Of a stretch of DNA of 23,887 bases, positions 14,252-22,618 are shown piece after piece (the stretch's first letter is position 1; every line of letters starts with the position of its first letter). A model generated the notes under the pieces. That model did not search any database. It saw only the letters and a program-made list of their open reading frames with translations, and was not told the origin of the DNA. The position numbers and the translations under genes were made by a program. This DNA comes from JBCBAP01 sp038532435 (GTDB taxonomy: Bacteria; Pseudomonadota; Alphaproteobacteria; Rhodobacterales; Rhodobacteraceae). The DNA lies in assembly GCA_038532435.1 (NCBI GenBank), contig JBCBAP010000053.1, positions 1 through 23,887 of the forward strand, given 5' to 3'.

Positions 14252-14725
14252 CTAGCCCTCTTCACGCTCCACGCGAACCTGAAAGCAGTTGTTGCTGGCA
14301 GAGCGCAGATGGAGATAGGCGATCCGGGGATCCTCGAACAGCGCACGGGCGCGGGCGGCGAGCCCTTCCGTCGAGATCACGCGTCCGCTGCCATAGACGA
14401 TACGCTCCTCCGCATCATAACCGCGCAGCAGATAGCTTTCCGAAGTCAGGATATCCGGCAGGTCCGCAGACGGGGCAGGGGCCTCGCAGGCGTCCGCGCA
14501 GAGGAATATCGGCCCGGTCTCCGCATAGGGGTGCAGGTCGGTGAAGGGGCGGTAGGCAAGGACAAGCATCTCCGCGCCTTGGGGGATGTGCCTGAGGCAG
14601 TGACGGCAGGGATTGCCGTTCCCGTCGGAGATCTTGCGCTCCGGCGGACTGCCGTACGCATCCGGGGCGCCCGCCCGGTACCTGGCGGCATCCTCGGTGG
14701 GGATCGAATGAAAGTGGGGGGACAT
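14252..14725 (-). CDS. DUF1203-family protein
   Basis: 157 residues from the ATG at 14725-14723, with AGGAG seven bases upstream. The family pattern is clear: GNPCRHCLRHIPQG (two Cys of a CRHC motif), YRPFTDLHPYAETGPIFLC, then a C-terminal LRGYDAEERIVYGSGRV segment. DUF1203 proteins are small, cytoplasmic and of unknown function; the CxxC-like pair and conserved His/Tyr could bind metal, which is a guess. It lies 60 bp upstream of surE on the same strand, so it may be the first gene of that transcript. Confidence 0.85.
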   Translation of the reverse strand: MSPHFHSIPTEDAARYRAGAPDAYGSPPERKISDGNGNPCRHCLRHIPQGAEMLVLAYRPFTDLHPYAETGPIFLCADACEAPAPSADLPDILTSESYLLRGYDAEERIVYGSGRVISTEGLAARARALFEDPRIAYLHLRSASNNCFQVRVEREEG

Positions 14726-14901
14726 GGCGTGCTCCTGAACTGTCACGGGGGGAGCGTGCCCGGATCGGGCAGGCGCACCCACCCGTTTCCTGCGAAACAC
14801 CTCCGCCAGCCGTCCAAATCCAGCCGCATTTAACGCGCATTCTCTACCTGGGGGCGAGTGCGGCTCGCGTGATGTGCGCAGGCCGAACCGTGGGGACCGC
14901 G

Positions 14902-15498
14902 ATGGACGGATCTATCCTGATTGACGCCGCGCGCTATGCACATCTTGCCACCCTGGCCGCCGGGATCGGCATGGCGGCCCTTGCGGATCAGAACGTGCTC
15001 CGCGCGCTCCATGGCCCGCTTGCACCTTTTGACCTGGCGCTGTTGCACCGGCTGCACCGGGCGATGATCCCGGTCCTTGTCGCGATCTGGACGACGGGCA
15101 TCGTTCTCCTCGATCTGCGCACGGATCTGCAGCCGTCGGAGATTACGCCGAAGCTGTGGGCAAAGCTCGCGGTGGTCACCATCCTCACGCTGAACGCCTG
15201 GGCGATCGGGCGGCTGGCGCTGCCGGCGCTGGAGGATCTGGGGCGCATGCGGTTCGGTGATCTGCCAGCGAGCAGGCGGATGCTTCTTGCAGGCCTTGGG
15301 GGGATCTCCGCCGCATCCTGGCTGAGTGCGCTCGCGCTCGGCTGCTTTGCCGGTTTGCGGGATCTGGGTGGGCAGGAGCTGCTCACGCTCTTCGGTCTCA
15401 TCTACGGCGCGAGCCTTTACGGGGCGGTCGTTGTCGCCCTCGCCGCCCGACTGGTCGGCGAGGAATGGTTCGTCAGGCCAGCGAGCCGTCGGGCATGA
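14902..15498 (+). CDS. Integral membrane protein of unknown function (about five helices)
   Basis: 198 residues from the ATG at 14902, chosen because GGGGA stands five bases upstream; the frame is open to 14869. Hydrophobic segments are at about 11-29, 52-70, 86-106, 127-150 and 160-183. His residues cluster near the first two helices (H14, H37, H49, H52), which could bind heme or a metal, but no known motif was recognised. It is a single plus-strand gene set between minus-strand DUF1203 and serS, and its last 26 bp overlap the 3' end of serS. This arrangement interrupts the serS-surE-pcm order common in alphaproteobacteria. Confidence 0.75.
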   Translation: MDGSILIDAARYAHLATLAAGIGMAALADQNVLRALHGPLAPFDLALLHRLHRAMIPVLVAIWTTGIVLLDLRTDLQPSEITPKLWAKLAVVTILTLNAWAIGRLALPALEDLGRMRFGDLPASRRMLLAGLGGISAASWLSALALGCFAGLRDLGGQELLTLFGLIYGASLYGAVVVALAARLVGEEWFVRPASRRA

Positions 15499-16765
15499 TC
15501 ACGGTCTTGCCGCGCATGTAAGGGACGAGGACGGCGGGAACGGTGATCGACCCGTCCTCCTGCTGATAATTCTCCACCACCGCGATGAGCGCGCGCCCGA
15601 CCGCGAGGCCGGAGCCGTTGAGCGTGTGCACAAAGTCGGGTTTTGCCTCCGCTTCCGGGCGGAAGCGCGCATTCATCCGACGCGCCTGGAAATCCCCGCA
15701 GACGGAGCAGGAGCTGATCTCCCGGTAGGTGTTCTGCCCGGGCAGCCAGACCTCGATATCGTGGGTTCGCCGCGCGCCGAAACCCATGTCGCCGGTGCAG
15801 AGCACGACCGTGCGGAAGGGCAGGCCGAGTGCGTTGAGGACGCCCTCCGCGCAGGCGGTCATCCGGTCGAGTTCCGCAAGGCTTTCCTCGGGCCGGGTGA
15901 CCGACACCATCTCAACCTTCTCGAACTGGTGCTGGCGCAGCATGCCCGCGGTGTCCCGCCCCGCGCTTCCCGCCTCGGAGCGGAAGCACTGGGTGTGCGC
16001 GGTCATCCGCATCGGCAGCTGATCCGCGTCGAGGATCTGGCCCGCGGCCATGTTGGTCAGCGTCACCTCCGCGGTGGGGATCAGCCACCAACCGTTGGTG
16101 GTCTGGTAGCTGTCCTCCGCGAATTTCGGAAGCTGCCCGGTGCCGAGCATCGCCTCCTCGCGCACCAGAACCGGTGTCCAGACCTCCGTGAGGCCGTTCT
16201 CCTCCACATGCATGTCGAGCATGAACTGGGCGAGCGCGCGGTGCAGGCGGATCATGGCACCGGTCAGCACCACGAAGCGGGAGCCGGAAAGCCGCCCGGC
16301 GGTCTCGAAATCGAGGCCCGCGGCCGCGCCAGGCACCTCGTAATGTTCGACCGGGTCGAAGGCAAAGTTGCGGGGGCTTCCCGCGCGCCTGATCTCCACA
16401 TTGTCCGCCTCGTCCGCACCGTCGGGCACGGTGTCGAGCGGCAGGTTGGGCAGGGTCATGAGGAGCTGGTCGAGCTGGGCCGCCTCGATCCGCGCCTTTT
16501 CCTCGAGCTCCGCGATCTCCGCCTTTTTCGCCGCGACCAGCGCGCGGAGCCGTTCGAACTCCGCCTCATCGCCCCGGGCTTTGGCCGCCCCGACCTCCTT
16601 GGAGGCGCGGTTGCGCTCCGCAAGGGCGGCCTCCGCCGCCTGGATGGCGGAGCGGCGGGAGGCGTCGATGGCGAGGATGTCGGCGGCCACCGCCGCCTCC
16701 CCCCGCCTGGCAAGGGCTGCATCAAACGCCTCGGGCGCCTCACGGATCAAACGGATGTCATGCAT
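15473..16765 (-). CDS. serS: Seryl-tRNA synthetase
   Basis: 430 residues from the ATG at 16765-16763. The N-terminal 100 or so residues form the antiparallel coiled-coil arm that grips the long variable arm of tRNA-Ser (rich in Ala, Glu, Arg and Lys). The class II catalytic domain shows motif 2 (TQCFRSEAGSAGRDTAGM, then RQHQFEKVEMV), the serine-site region EISSCSVCGDFQARR, and motif 3 (NGSGLAVGRALIAVVENYQ). It charges tRNA-Ser with serine, and also tRNA-Sec where present. Length is typical (425-430). The pentapeptide-repeat gene ends 60 bp upstream on the same strand. Confidence 0.97.
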   Translation of the reverse strand: MHDIRLIREAPEAFDAALARRGEAAVAADILAIDASRRSAIQAAEAALAERNRASKEVGAAKARGDEAEFERLRALVAAKKAEIAELEEKARIEAAQLDQLLMTLPNLPLDTVPDGADEADNVEIRRAGSPRNFAFDPVEHYEVPGAAAGLDFETAGRLSGSRFVVLTGAMIRLHRALAQFMLDMHVEENGLTEVWTPVLVREEAMLGTGQLPKFAEDSYQTTNGWWLIPTAEVTLTNMAAGQILDADQLPMRMTAHTQCFRSEAGSAGRDTAGMLRQHQFEKVEMVSVTRPEESLAELDRMTACAEGVLNALGLPFRTVVLCTGDMGFGARRTHDIEVWLPGQNTYREISSCSVCGDFQARRMNARFRPEAEAKPDFVHTLNGSGLAVGRALIAVVENYQQEDGSITVPAVLVPYMRGKTVIMPDGSLA

Positions 16766-16825
16766 GCTTCACGTCCCGGATTCGGTGTGCGGGTGGTGTA
16801 GGCCGGGGGACGGGGCGAGGGCAAG

Positions 16826-18082
16826 TCAGTCGGCCCGCCCGTGCTTCGCCTTCTCGACTTCCCATGCTGCGTTGAAGTCCGCGAGGTCATCATATGTCTT
16901 CCAGTGCTCCGGTACCTCGATGCCCTCCGGCAGCGTCACAGTTCCACGATCACCGAACATTGAGTTGACCTGATCCTGACTGAGGTCGAGCATCGACACA
17001 TCCAGATTTTGCAGCGCAGCTGCTGTGAAACTCGTTGTGCTGCACTGGCTGAATGTATCGAATGCCGCCCTGCCGAGGTAGGTCCCCTGCAACTGCGCCC
17101 GGCTGAGGTCCGCCCCCTGCAACTGCGTCCAGCTGAGATCCGCCCCTTGCAACTGCGCCCTGAAAAGGTCCGCCCCCTGCAACTGCGCCGCGACGAGGTC
17201 CGCCGCCCGCAACTGTGCCCCGACGAGGTGCGCGCCCTGCAGCTGCGCCTCGACGAGCTTCGCCCCCCGCAACTCCGCCGCTCTTAGATTGACGCCTTTC
17301 AGTAGGCGTCCCCTCAGATCGAGGTGGGAAAGGATGCTTCGGGAAAGATCCGGGCGGTAGGGCGGCTTCGCATCCGCCTCAATCCGCTTCTGTGCGTCGG
17401 AACGGCGGGCGATCACGTCGAGGATTGCGGCGATGTCGACCCGCGGGGGCGCGATCTTTTGGTCCTCCGTCGGTGTGTGACCCTCCGCATTTTCACGGAT
17501 GTAGGCGCAGAGCACCTCCATGATCGTGATGTGGTCCGTCGGACTGTCCTTGGCGAGCCGTTCCAGTGCGTAGATCCCGCCCAGCCGCACCTCGAGGTTC
17601 GGGACCGTCTCCTCGACCTCCACCCGCCGCATGACCGGTGTCCCCGCCGCGTCGACCTCCGGGATCCAGTTTCCGTCTTCATCGCGGAGCGCGATACCTT
17701 GCTGGTTTGACCGATAGACCGGGTGAAGCTGGGGCTGCTTGACGGTCTTCTCCGACCCCAGTTGCTCCACCGCCTTCGTGAACCGTTCCGTGAACAGGCC
17801 CTGCTGCGCCGTGTCCGCCTGACGTTCTGCGATGAATCCGCGCCAGATAGCAAAGCCTCCACCGATGATACCGGCAAGGAGGAAGGCGTTGTTGCGGATG
17901 ACTTCGGACGGTGGCGCTTGCGTCGATGATCCGAGCGCCTGGATCACCCGGGTTGCGGACCCTGCGAGCATCAGGGCCGCCAGGATGCAGAAGGCAAGGA
18001 CAAGGATGATCGCCAGCGGTGTTGATCCCGCCACAACCCGCTGCAGGATCGTCTTGAACCGGTCGTCACTCAAATCCGTCAC
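16826..18082 (-). CDS. Membrane-anchored pentapeptide-repeat protein
   Basis: 418 residues from a GTG at 18082-18080 with only a weak GGA just upstream. Two membrane helices (about 22-40 and 65-82) come first, then a cytoplasmic helical region with RQADTAQQGLFTERFTKAVEQLG (87-109) and EVRLGGIYALERLAKDS (164-180), a pairing seen in a broad family of membrane pentapeptide proteins. Pentapeptides follow at 254-340, including six decapeptides of AQLQGADLxx type. The cap motif LSQDQVNSMFGD (367-378) and LPEG...PEHW (384-394) resembles that of the other pentapeptide protein in this window. Function is unknown. It sits between serS and the divergent yajC operon and looks like an accessory insertion into conserved gene order. 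Confidence 0.85.
   Translation of the reverse strand: MTDLSDDRFKTILQRVVAGSTPLAIILVLAFCILAALMLAGSATRVIQALGSSTQAPPSEVIRNNAFLLAGIIGGGFAIWRGFIAERQADTAQQGLFTERFTKAVEQLGSEKTVKQPQLHPVYRSNQQGIALRDEDGNWIPEVDAAGTPVMRRVEVEETVPNLEVRLGGIYALERLAKDSPTDHITIMEVLCAYIRENAEGHTPTEDQKIAPPRVDIAAILDVIARRSDAQKRIEADAKPPYRPDLSRSILSHLDLRGRLLKGVNLRAAELRGAKLVEAQLQGAHLVGAQLRAADLVAAQLQGADLFRAQLQGADLSWTQLQGADLSRAQLQGTYLGRAAFDTFSQCSTTSFTAAALQNLDVSMLDLSQDQVNSMFGDRGTVTLPEGIEVPEHWKTYDDLADFNAAWEVEKAKHGRAD
17069..17248 (-). repeat. Six 30-bp repeats encoding decapeptides
   Basis: Six in-frame 30-bp units encode AQLQGAHLVG-like decapeptides, each being two pentapeptides of alternating type (AxLQG then ADLxx). The plus-strand core ccctgcaactgcgcc recurs with few changes. 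The 30-bp period contrasts with the 15-bp period of the pentapeptide gene at 128-1600. Confidence 0.8.
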
Positions 18083-18224
18083 TCCAAATCACGCGCGCCA
18101 AATTGTACTCCGGCGTTCCCCGCATTATCTCGCGCATCAAGCGGTATGTCACCTGTCCTTCGCCTTGCGGGCCCCCGGGGCCTCGGATAGGGTCCGCGCG
18201 ACCTGAACAAGAGAGGACCTGACG

Positions 18225-18548
18225 ATGCTCGTGACCCCTGCCTACGCCCAAGCCGCTGCACCCGCGGGGGCGGGCCTGGCCTCCTTCATCCCCATCCTGC
18301 TGATCTTCGCGATCATGTATTTCCTGATGATCCGGCCCCAGCAGAAAAAGGTGAAGGAACACCGGCAGATGGTGGAAAACCTGCGCCGTGGCGATCAGGT
18401 GATCACCCAGGGCGGCCTTTACGGCAAGATCGTCAAGGTCAAGGACGACTCGGAGGTCGAGGTCGAGCTTGCCGAGGGGCTGAAGGTCCGCGCCGTGCGC
18501 CACACCATCCAGCAGGTCGTCTCCAAAACCGAACCGGCGAAGGACTGA
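18225..18548 (+). CDS. yajC: Preprotein translocase accessory subunit YajC
   Basis: 107 residues from the ATG at 18225, with GAGAGGA eight bases upstream. One membrane helix (about 18-38, SFIPILLIFAIMYFLM) runs into the family signature IRPQQKK and then a small basic/acidic cytoplasmic domain with LRRGDQVITQGGLYGKIVKV. YajC joins SecD and SecF in the complex that helps the Sec pathway complete export. secD starts 4 bp after its stop, so the three genes form the usual yajC-secD-secF operon. Confidence 0.95.
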   Translation: MLVTPAYAQAAAPAGAGLASFIPILLIFAIMYFLMIRPQQKKVKEHRQMVENLRRGDQVITQGGLYGKIVKVKDDSEVEVELAEGLKVRAVRHTIQQVVSKTEPAKD

Positions 18549-18552
18549 CCGC

Positions 18553-20190
18553 GTGCTCGACTTCTCGCTCTGGCGCAAGACGCTGATCTGGGGCGCCTGC
18601 CTGCTCGGCATCCTGTTCGCGATGCCCAACGCCTTCTATTCCCGGGTGGAGCAGGCCAACGACGCCCGCGCGCTGGGGCAGGAGACCGAGAGCTGGCCGT
18701 CCTACCTGCCGTCGAGCCTGATGAACCTCGGTCTCGACCTGCGGGGCGGGGCGCATCTGCTCGTCGAGGTGGCTGTCGAGGATGTCTATGAGGAACGGAT
18801 CGAAGGGGTCTGGCCCGAGGTGCTGAGCCGCCTGCGCCCCCTGCGCGACGAGGTCGGCACCGTGCGCCGGGTGGCAACCACGCCGGCGGGCGAGTTGCAG
18901 GTTCGCATCGGCAATCCCGCCGGGATCAATACTGCCGTCACCGCCGTGCGGGAGATCGCCCAGCCCATCGCGAGCTTCGCCGGCGTCGGGGGCACGGACT
19001 ACGAGATCCAGCGCATCAGCGACGATACGCTTTCCGTCACCCTGTCCGACCTCGAACGGGCGGAGACCGACAACCGCACCATGCAGCAATCGCTGGAGAT
19101 CGTGCGGCGCCGGGTCGACGAGGCGGGCACGCGTGAGCCCACGATCCAGCGCCAGGGCGCGGACCGGATCCTGATCCAGGTGCCCGGCATCGGCTCCGCC
19201 GAGGAACTGCTCGAACTGCTGGGCACGACGGCGAAGCTTTCCTTCCACCCGGTCATCAGCGTGACCTCCAACCCCGATGCCCGGCCCGGGGCGGGCAACA
19301 TCCTTCTGCCTTCGGCGGATATCGAAGGGGAGTATCTTGTGCTCGACCGCCGGGCGGTTGTCTCCGGCGATCAGCTGGTGGACGCGCAGCCGACCTTCGA
19401 TCAGAACAACCGGCCCGCCGTCACCTTCCGCTTCAACCCGACGGGCGGACGGCAGTTCGGCGACTACACAAGGGACAATGTGGGCTCTCCCTTTGCCATC
19501 GTTCTCGACGACGAGGTGATCTCCGCCCCCACGATCCAGAGCCACATTCCGGGCGGGTCCGGCATCATCACCGGACAGTTCACCGTTGAGGAGAGCAACC
19601 GTCTCGCGATCTTGCTAAGGGCGGGTGCCCTGCCGGCGGAACTCACCGTGCTCGAACAACGGACCATCGGGCCGGAGCTTGGGGCCGACTCGATCGAGGC
19701 GGGCAAGCTCGCGACGATCTTCGCCTTTGGCGCGGTGCTGGTGTTCATGGCGCTCAGCTACGGGCTCTTCGGCCTGTTCGCCAACGTGGCGCTGATCATC
19801 AACGTGGCGCTGATTTTTGCGCTGCTGAGCGTGATCGGGGCGACGCTCACCCTTCCGGGTATCGCGGGGATCGTGCTCACCGTCGGGATGGCAGTGGACG
19901 CCAACGTGCTGGTGTTCGAACGGATCCGGGAGGAGATGCGACGCGCAAAAGGGCCCGCCCGCGCCATCGAGGTGGGGTACGAGAAGGCCTATTCGGCCAT
20001 CCTAGATGCCAACATCACCACCTTCATCGCCGCCGTGATCCTGTTTGCCATCGGCTCCGGCCCGGTGCGCGGCTTCTCCGTCACGCTCGGCATCGGCATC
20101 CTGACCTCGGTCTTCACCGCGTTCGTCGTCACCCGGCTCATGGTCGCCACCTGGTTCCACGCCCGGCGGCCCAAGACCGTGACCGTTTGA
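18553..20190 (+). CDS. secD: Protein translocase subunit SecD
   Basis: 545 residues from the GTG at 18553, with AAGGA about nine bases upstream, 4 bp after yajC. Hallmarks are the first membrane helix, the LGLDLRGGAHLLVEV motif, a large periplasmic domain, and the RND-type membrane block with VGMAVDANVLVFERIREEMR. SecD and SecF use the proton gradient to pull preproteins from the SecYEG channel on the periplasmic side. The length is close to what is usual for alphaproteobacteria and shorter than in E. coli (615). No internal defect was seen. Confidence 0.96.
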   Translation: MLDFSLWRKTLIWGACLLGILFAMPNAFYSRVEQANDARALGQETESWPSYLPSSLMNLGLDLRGGAHLLVEVAVEDVYEERIEGVWPEVLSRLRPLRDEVGTVRRVATTPAGELQVRIGNPAGINTAVTAVREIAQPIASFAGVGGTDYEIQRISDDTLSVTLSDLERAETDNRTMQQSLEIVRRRVDEAGTREPTIQRQGADRILIQVPGIGSAEELLELLGTTAKLSFHPVISVTSNPDARPGAGNILLPSADIEGEYLVLDRRAVVSGDQLVDAQPTFDQNNRPAVTFRFNPTGGRQFGDYTRDNVGSPFAIVLDDEVISAPTIQSHIPGGSGIITGQFTVEESNRLAILLRAGALPAELTVLEQRTIGPELGADSIEAGKLATIFAFGAVLVFMALSYGLFGLFANVALIINVALIFALLSVIGATLTLPGIAGIVLTVGMAVDANVLVFERIREEMRRAKGPARAIEVGYEKAYSAILDANITTFIAAVILFAIGSGPVRGFSVTLGIGILTSVFTAFVVTRLMVATWFHARRPKTVTV

Positions 20191-20200
20191 GGAGGGGGCC

Positions 20201-21184
20201 ATGCGTCTCAAGCTCGTTCCACAGGAAACCAAGCTCGACTTCATGAAGCCAAGCGGCATCGCGCTCGCGTTCTCCGGTCTGATGATGGTCGCATCCCTCG
20301 TGCTCTTCTTCGTCCTCGGCCTGAACTATGGGATCGATTTCCGCGGCGGGTCGATGCTGATGGTGGAAACGCCCGAGCCCGTGGCGGTCGGCGAGTATCG
20401 CGACCTCCTTTCGGGTCTCGACATCGGCGACACGTCCGTGACCGAAATCAACGACCCAGCGGCGGAACTGACCGGTGCAGCGCAGAACGCCGCCATGATC
20501 CGGATCGAACAGCAGGATGATGATCCTGCGATCCAGGCGGACACGATCAAGCTTGTCTCCGACGCGCTCAAGGACCGGTTTGACGGCCTTCTCATCCTCT
20601 CAACGGAGAGTGTGGGGGCCAAGGTGTCCGGTGAGCTGATCCAGGCGGGTATCCTCGCCGTGGTGGCCGCGATCAGTGCGGTGCTCTTCTACATCTGGCT
20701 CCGGTTCGAGTGGCAGTTCTCTGTCGGAGCTGTCGCGGCCCTCGTCCACGACATCGTGCTGACCATCGGCGTGTTCGCGCTCGTGGGGCTTGAGTTCAAC
20801 CTTGCCATCATCGCGGCGATCCTCACGATCGTGGGCTATTCGCTCAACGATACCGTGGTCGTCTTCGATCGGGTGCGGGAGAACCTGCGTCGGTACAAGA
20901 AGCTGGAGCTGGCACAGGTCCTGAACCTTTCGATCAACGAGACCCTGAGCCGGACGGTCATGACCTCCGTCACCACCCTCATCGCCCTGCTGTCGCTCTA
21001 CATCCTTGGTGGGGAGGTCATCCGCGGGTTCACCTTCGCGATGATCTGGGGCGTGATCGTGGGCACCTACTCGTCGGTTTTTGTGGCCTCGGCCGTGCTT
21101 CTGCGCCTCGATGTGAAACGCGACTGGTCTTCCGGTGCCGCGGATGGCAAAGCGGGAACCCAGTTCGCCAACATCGACGCCTAA
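20201..21184 (+). CDS. secF: Protein translocase subunit SecF
   Basis: 327 residues from the ATG at 20201, with GAGGAGG upstream, 10 bp after secD. Hallmarks are NYGIDFRGGSMLMVE near the N-terminus, a short periplasmic domain, and the membrane block with the SecF signature VGYSLNDTVVVFDRVREN. It pairs with SecD in the same complex. Length is typical. The next gene starts 145 bp further on, so it may use its own promoter. Confidence 0.96.
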   Translation: MRLKLVPQETKLDFMKPSGIALAFSGLMMVASLVLFFVLGLNYGIDFRGGSMLMVETPEPVAVGEYRDLLSGLDIGDTSVTEINDPAAELTGAAQNAAMIRIEQQDDDPAIQADTIKLVSDALKDRFDGLLILSTESVGAKVSGELIQAGILAVVAAISAVLFYIWLRFEWQFSVGAVAALVHDIVLTIGVFALVGLEFNLAIIAAILTIVGYSLNDTVVVFDRVRENLRRYKKLELAQVLNLSINETLSRTVMTSVTTLIALLSLYILGGEVIRGFTFAMIWGVIVGTYSSVFVASAVLLRLDVKRDWSSGAADGKAGTQFANIDA

Positions 21185-21329
21185 GGCGGATGTTTCGGGA
21201 GCCGTCTTTCGGGGATCGTCTGCGCCACATGGTGCGACGGTGCCCGACGGATCCGTTGAAGCCGAGCGCCGCGGTCGCAGGCTCGCTTGCGCCCCCCTGG
21301 GACCGATAGACGAGACGGCAGGAGTACCC

Positions 21330-21695
21330 ATGCGCCTCAACGAGATCACCTACGACAATGCGGTACCCGTAGAGGGCTACGGCCTCGGTTTCTTCCGCGC
21401 GGGCGGGCAGGTGATCGAGGGGCACGCGCTGATCCTCGCCAGCGGGGCCGCGCGGTGGGGAGGTTTGGAGGATCTTGAGCCGATCCTGTCGCAGGCCGAC
21501 GGCCTCGATGTTCTGCTCCTTGGCATGGGGGCGGACATCGCGATGCCTCCCGACGCGCTGCTTGACCGGCTGGAGGCTGCCGGCGTTGGGGTGGAAGTCA
21601 TGTCCTCACCCTCCGCCGCCCGGGCCTACAACGTGCTCCTGTCGGAGGGGCGCCGCGTCGGCGTGGCTCTCCTGACAGTCGATGAGGCGCCCTGA
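21330..21695 (+). CDS. MTH938/NDUFAF3-like domain protein (DUF498)
   Basis: 121 residues from the ATG at 21330, with AGGAG five to nine bases upstream; the open frame reaches back into secF but has no better ribosome site. It follows the MTH938-like pattern: a beta-rich N-terminus (YDNAVPVEGYGLGFFRAGGQVIEGHALIL), a LLLGMGADI turn, a helix with EAAGVGVEVMSSPSAARAYNVLLSEGR and a final VALLTV strand. The fold is shared with the human complex I assembly factor NDUFAF3. The bacterial role is not settled. The gene regularly follows secF in alphaproteobacteria. Confidence 0.85.
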   Translation: MRLNEITYDNAVPVEGYGLGFFRAGGQVIEGHALILASGAARWGGLEDLEPILSQADGLDVLLLGMGADIAMPPDALLDRLEAAGVGVEVMSSPSAARAYNVLLSEGRRVGVALLTVDEAP

Positions 21696-22018
21696 AGCGC
21701 GTTCCTTGAGAGTTGGGCTCGGTTCCGGCACGCCACCCCCATCCGCGATCCTCATCATGAGATATCGTCGCCTGCAGCAGCAGCCGACGGGCGCTGAGCA
21801 TCGGAGCTTCTCAGATCCCTCTGACCACGCATTTCAACCGATCTTGTGAAACTTTTTCGCGCCGAGACACGTGGTTGCAGCCGTGTCGCCCTGTTCGGAG
21901 CGAGGAAGGAAGTCGTCCTGCCTTTGAAAGGCTGCTTCATCCGGTCCGGCATGGCGGCATCCGGTAGTGCCGCCTAACGCGCTGCCGGGACCCTCAACCG
22001 GTTTTCAGGAGAGTACCC
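21696..22018. other. Non-coding stretch of 323 bp before the CHRD gene
   Basis: No plausible gene was found on either strand. It holds a 13-bp palindrome GCCTTTGAAAGGC (21920-21932) and a 7-bp stem GGCGGCA/TGCCGCC (21953-21959 with 21968-21974, 8-base loop), both in the likely leader of the CHRD gene. The region is somewhat AT-richer around 21836-21860. No tRNA or known riboswitch pattern was recognised. Confidence 0.6.
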
Positions 22019-22609
22019 ATGAAGTTCACCCACACTGCCACGGTCTTTGCCCTTATCCTATCCGCGGGCGCGGGGCACGCCGCCACGCTGCAGTTCGCCG
22101 CCACCCTCACCGGTGCGCAGGAGGTTCCGGCTGTCGTCACCGATGCGGTCGGTGAGGCGCTGGTCACCGTGGACACGACCCGTGAGACCCTGTCCGTCGA
22201 TCTGAGCGTGATGGGGATCTCGCTCATGGACCTCTCGGACGCGCTGGTCGCCCTTCCCGTCGGACCGATCCACCTCCACAACGCCCCTGCAGGGTCCAAC
22301 GGACCGATTGTCGTCCCTTTTCCCTTTGACGGCCTGACTTACTCCGACACGCTCGACGGCTTCGATCTGATGGTCGAGGACGTCTCGTATGCGAACGCGG
22401 CCGCCCTTGCCGGATCGTCCGTCGGCTTTGACGATTTCCTCGCGTTGATGTCCGGATCCGAGGTCTATTTCAACGTCCACACCGATGCCTTCCCGGGGGG
22501 AGAGCTGCGCGGTCAGGTAGCACCGGTTCCCGTCCCCGCGGCGGGCGGGTTGCTTCTTGGCGCGGTGCTGGCTGGCGTCGCGGTCCGACGCCGTCGCACG
22601 CGGGTCTGA
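22019..22609 (+). CDS. Secreted CHRD-domain protein with VPxPA-type C-terminal sorting tail
   Basis: 196 residues from the ATG at 22019, with AGGAGAG seven bases upstream. Residues 1-21 are a Sec signal peptide (cleavage near GHA-A). The CHRD domain (about 24-167) shows LTGAQEVPAV, IHLHNAPAGSNGPIV and YFNVHTDAFPGGELRGQV, typical of this chordin-derived extracellular domain. The end reads VPVPAAGGLLLGAVLAGVAVRRRRTRV in three parts: VPVPA (170-174), a hydrophobic helix and a basic tail. This is the VPLPA-CTERM layout recognised by an exosortase in Rhodobacteraceae and relatives. It is probably exported and anchored or released at the cell surface. No exosortase gene is in the window. Confidence 0.85.
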   Translation: MKFTHTATVFALILSAGAGHAATLQFAATLTGAQEVPAVVTDAVGEALVTVDTTRETLSVDLSVMGISLMDLSDALVALPVGPIHLHNAPAGSNGPIVVPFPFDGLTYSDTLDGFDLMVEDVSYANAAALAGSSVGFDDFLALMSGSEVYFNVHTDAFPGGELRGQVAPVPVPAAGGLLLGAVLAGVAVRRRRTRV

Positions 22610-22618
22610 GCCCCCGGC

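Noticed and set aside
12827..14833. Plus-strand open frame of 668 residues
   Set aside because: It is the antisense of pcm, surE and the DUF1203 gene, all of which are well supported by motifs. Long antisense frames are expected in high-GC DNA.
15326..16801. Plus-strand open frame of 491 residues
   Set aside because: It is antisense to serS, whose class II synthetase motifs are clear.
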